NCBI GenBank assembly: GCA_963674955.2
Contig: CAXXKR010000003.1
Span: 1-33,407, forward strand
Reading direction: 5' to 3'
DNA length: 33,407 nucleotides
From: G963674955 sp963674955
GTDB lineage: Bacteria > Desulfobacterota > Desulfovibrionia > Desulfovibrionales > Desulfovibrionaceae
The notes below the pieces were generated by a model. That model ran no database searches. It was not told the DNA's origin and saw only the letters and a program-made list of their open reading frames with translations. The position numbers and the translations under genes are program-made. Below are positions 31,527 to 33,407 of the stretch, one piece after another (position 1 is the first letter of the stretch; the number at the start of each line of letters is the position of its first letter).

Positions 31527-32939
31527 ATGGTTGGTCGCATACTCATTGTGGATGACGAGGAGGATATCCGCTATTCGCTGCGCGGAGTCCTTGAAGACGA
31601 GGGATATGGCACGCTGGAGGCGGAAAGCGGAGAGACCGGCCTTGAGATGCTCAGGGAAGAGTCCCCGGACCTGGTCTTTTTGGACATCTGGCTGCCCGGC
31701 ATGGATGGGCTGGCGGTTCTTGACAGAATCGTCGAGACCGACCCCGATTTGCCTGTGGTCATGATTTCCGGGCACGGAAACATTGAAACCGCAGTCAACG
31801 CCCTGAAGAAAGGCGCCTTTGATTTCATCGAGAAGCCGCTTTCCCTGGAAAAGGTGGTGGCCGTGGCCAGGAACGCCCTGGAGTTCTCCAAGCTCAGGCA
31901 GGAGAACAAGGCCCTCAGGTCGCGCATCAGCACGGAGCAGACCGTCAGGCTCACGGGCGAATCCCAGGCAATAACCTCCCTGCGCGAAATAATTTCCCAG
32001 GTCGCCCCCACGGATTCATGGGTGCTCATTACCGGCGAAAACGGAACAGGCAAGGAAATCGTTGCCCGTTCGGTCCACGCCCAGAGCAAACGGGCGGACA
32101 GGCCCATGGTGGCGGTGAACTGCGCGGCCATCCCCGAGGAACTCATCGAATCCGAGCTGTTCGGCCATGAAAAAGGGTCCTTTACCGGCGCGGACCGGGC
32201 CAAGACAGGGAAATTCGAACTGGCCGACAACGGGACCCTGTTTCTGGACGAGATAGGGGACATGAGCCTCAAGACCCAGGCCAAGATTTTGCGCATCCTC
32301 CAGGAGCAGTCCTTTGAACGCGTGGGCGGTTCCAGGACCTACAGGGTGGATGTGCGGGTCATCGCGGCCACCAACAAGGATTTGCAGGAGCAGATTCGGG
32401 AAGGCGGTTTTCGGGAGGACCTCTATTACCGGCTCAAGGTTTTTCCCCTGGAGATTCCGCCCCTGCGCGAAAGGAGCGGGGACGTGCCCCTGCTTATCGA
32501 CGAGTTCCTTGAAGCATTGGTCAGAAAACACGCGTTCAAGCCCTTGAAGTTCAGCCCGGAGGCAATGGAAAGGCTGAAAAGGTTCCAGTGGCCGGGAAAT
32601 GTGCGCGAACTCAAGAATTTTGTAGAGCGCATGCTTATAATGCATGCCGGCAAACTCGTGGAAGTGGAAATGCTTCCCAACGAGTTTCTCGAGGAGTCCT
32701 CAAGCGGCGAGGCCATGCTGGACCACGACCAGTTTCCGGCCCAGGGCCTGCCCGCTCTCAAGCTGAGCAAGGGAGCCGTGGACATCAAACAGGCCCGTTC
32801 GGATTTCGAGGCGGCTTTTCTCAGGGCCAAGCTTGAAGAATACCAGGGCAACGTGTCCGGGCTGGCCAAGGCCATAGGCCTGGAGCGCAGCTCCCTGTAC
32901 CGCAAGCTCAAGGCCTACAACATTCCCACCGGTCCTTAG
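31527..32939 (+). CDS. ntrX: NtrX-type sigma-54-dependent response regulator
   Basis: A 470-residue transcription activator. ATG 31527 follows AAAGG. The receiver (residues 3-120) has D53 in LVFLDIWLPGMDG and IEKPLSLEKVV. The AAA+ domain has Walker A GENGTGKE, the sigma-54 contact loop as GSFTGA (GAFTGA variant with Ser), Walker B TLFLDEIGDMSL and RIREDLYYRL-type arginine region (GGFREDLYYRLKVFPLEIPP). The end is a Fis-type helix-turn-helix (GNVSGLAKAIGLERSSLYRK). It activates promoters of RNA polymerase with sigma-54. Its 3' end overlaps the convergent CGGC gene by four bases. Serine in the GAFTGA loop is known in some members and need not abolish activity. Confidence 0.93.
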   Translation: MVGRILIVDDEEDIRYSLRGVLEDEGYGTLEAESGETGLEMLREESPDLVFLDIWLPGMDGLAVLDRIVETDPDLPVVMISGHGNIETAVNALKKGAFDFIEKPLSLEKVVAVARNALEFSKLRQENKALRSRISTEQTVRLTGESQAITSLREIISQVAPTDSWVLITGENGTGKEIVARSVHAQSKRADRPMVAVNCAAIPEELIESELFGHEKGSFTGADRAKTGKFELADNGTLFLDEIGDMSLKTQAKILRILQEQSFERVGGSRTYRVDVRVIAATNKDLQEQIREGGFREDLYYRLKVFPLEIPPLRERSGDVPLLIDEFLEALVRKHAFKPLKFSPEAMERLKRFQWPGNVRELKNFVERMLIMHAGKLVEVEMLPNEFLEESSSGEAMLDHDQFPAQGLPALKLSKGAVDIKQARSDFEAAFLRAKLEEYQGNVSGLAKAIGLERSSLYRKLKAYNIPTGP

Positions 32940-33316
32940 AAGGCTTCCGGCTCGTAGTTTTTCGGAAGGTGCGCCGAACCCTTTACGCAGGGCAGCCCGG
33001 TCTTGTCCGCAGCCTGGCGCACGAGCCTGTCCAGGTCCGGGCAAAACCCGTCGCCAAGAATCCATCCGTCAGGGGTCTTGCGGGAAAAAGCGCAGGTAAC
33101 GAAGTGTATGGCCTCGGCTCCCTTGGCCTTGAGAATTCCGGCAAGGTCGGAGATGTTGTCTCCCGGACAGCGGCAGGTGAACACGCCGATCAGCTTGCAG
33201 CCTTCGTCCCGGTGGGGCGCAAATCCCTGGTTTGACGCTTCAAGGCTTTTGAGACAGCTGGTCAGCGGACACTTGGCCTCGTTTTTTTCGCAGCGGATGA
33301 TGCCGATGTTCTTCAT
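32936..33316 (-). CDS. CGGC-domain protein (predicted metal- or redox-binding)
   Basis: A 126-residue cytoplasmic protein with eight cysteines: C9, C16, C21 and others in IIRCEKNEAKCPLTSCLKSL, then GVFTCRCPGDNISDLAG (the CxCPG form of the family signature), then CAFSRKTPDGWILG and the last in GLPCVKG. AAGGAG lies before ATG 33316. The family is common in anaerobes and has no proven role; the cysteine pattern suggests metal or iron-sulfur binding. It follows the Gly-rich gene by two bases. Confidence 0.8.
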   Translation of the reverse strand: MKNIGIIRCEKNEAKCPLTSCLKSLEASNQGFAPHRDEGCKLIGVFTCRCPGDNISDLAGILKAKGAEAIHFVTCAFSRKTPDGWILGDGFCPDLDRLVRQAADKTGLPCVKGSAHLPKNYEPEAF

Positions 33317-33318
33317 GC

Positions 33319-33407
33319 TCAGCTCCTTCCGCGGCCCGAACCCATTCCGCCGCCCATACCGCGACCGCCACCGCCGCCCATGCCGCGACCGCCACCGCCG
33401 CCCATGC
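33319..33407 (-). CDS. Gly/Met/Arg-rich protein, C-terminal fragment (DUF5320-like)
   Basis: The last 29 residues of a gene that continues beyond the window. They read as GMGGGGGR repeats ending GMGSGRGRS before a TGA at 33319-33321. Small proteins with such tails (DUF5320 type) accompany Mrp/ORP or NifB/NifX-like genes in Desulfovibrio. The assignment rests only on the tail and context. Confidence 0.5.
   Translation of the reverse strand, partial: MGGGGGRGMGGGGGRGMGGGMGSGRGRS
33361..33407. repeat. 24-base tandem repeat coding for the Gly-rich tail
   Basis: The unit of 24 bases (from 33361) is repeated perfectly from 33385 to the window edge. It encodes one GMGGGGGR octapeptide on the minus strand. 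Such repeats can change in copy number by slippage without breaking the frame. Confidence 0.85.

Noticed and set aside
1..33407. CRISPR array, insertion sequence or rRNA operon
   Set aside because: No regularly spaced repeats, transposase or rRNA sequence was seen; the only tandem repeat is the coding one at the right edge.

Overview
The window looks like part of the chromosome of a Desulfovibrio-like, anaerobic, sulfate-reducing bacterium. This is an inference from gene content: a tungsten/molybdenum aldehyde:ferredoxin oxidoreductase with its own polyferredoxin, an NtrY/NtrX pair, a CGGC-domain protein beside a Gly/Met/Arg-rich protein, abundant two-component and cyclic-di-GMP proteins, and a PAS-LuxR regulator. 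No marker gene (16S, ribosomal protein, dsrAB) lies in the window, so the genus is not proven.

Left part (1-6.8 kb). The end of an AhpC-type peroxiredoxin and a terminator are followed by a frameshifted solute-binding protein. A compact minus-strand cluster comes next, in transcription order: a protein joining a histidine-kinase-like ATPase domain to GNAT-like domains, a HisC-like aminotransferase, a zinc nucleoside deaminase, a MATE exporter and a second GNAT-like protein. The first and last proteins appear to share the same GNAT-like module. The aminotransferase, deaminase and exporter are each broken by single-base indels, mostly in GGG runs. The locus is therefore either decaying or poorly sequenced. 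I do not recognise this gene set as a named pathway.

Middle part (6.9-20.4 kb) is a tRNA-Phe-associated genomic island, probably composite. The intact tRNA-Phe(GAA) lies at the right edge on the minus strand. Its 3' half plus terminator is repeated almost perfectly at 15016-15106 and in diverged form at 6895-6979. The left segment holds a CheY protein, an integrase remnant, a PAS-LuxR regulator, a polar amino-acid ABC importer, lysine 2,3-aminomutase (ablA), beta-lysine acetyltransferase (ablB) and a YitT membrane protein. The ablAB pair makes N6-acetyl-beta-lysine, an osmolyte, so this segment is probably an osmoadaptation cassette with its own substrate uptake. The right segment holds a large hybrid histidine kinase, a REC-GGDEF diguanylate cyclase and about 430 bases of palindrome-rich DNA without a gene.

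Right part (20.4-33.4 kb) looks like core metabolism and regulation. It has an AOR/polyferredoxin operon and a Pat-type protein acetyltransferase divergent from acetyl-CoA synthetase, which is the family's classical target. Then come NtrY, a REC-PAS-HD-GYP cyclic-di-GMP phosphodiesterase and NtrX in one run. On the opposite strand lie a CGGC-domain protein and the tail of a Gly-rich protein that runs off the window.
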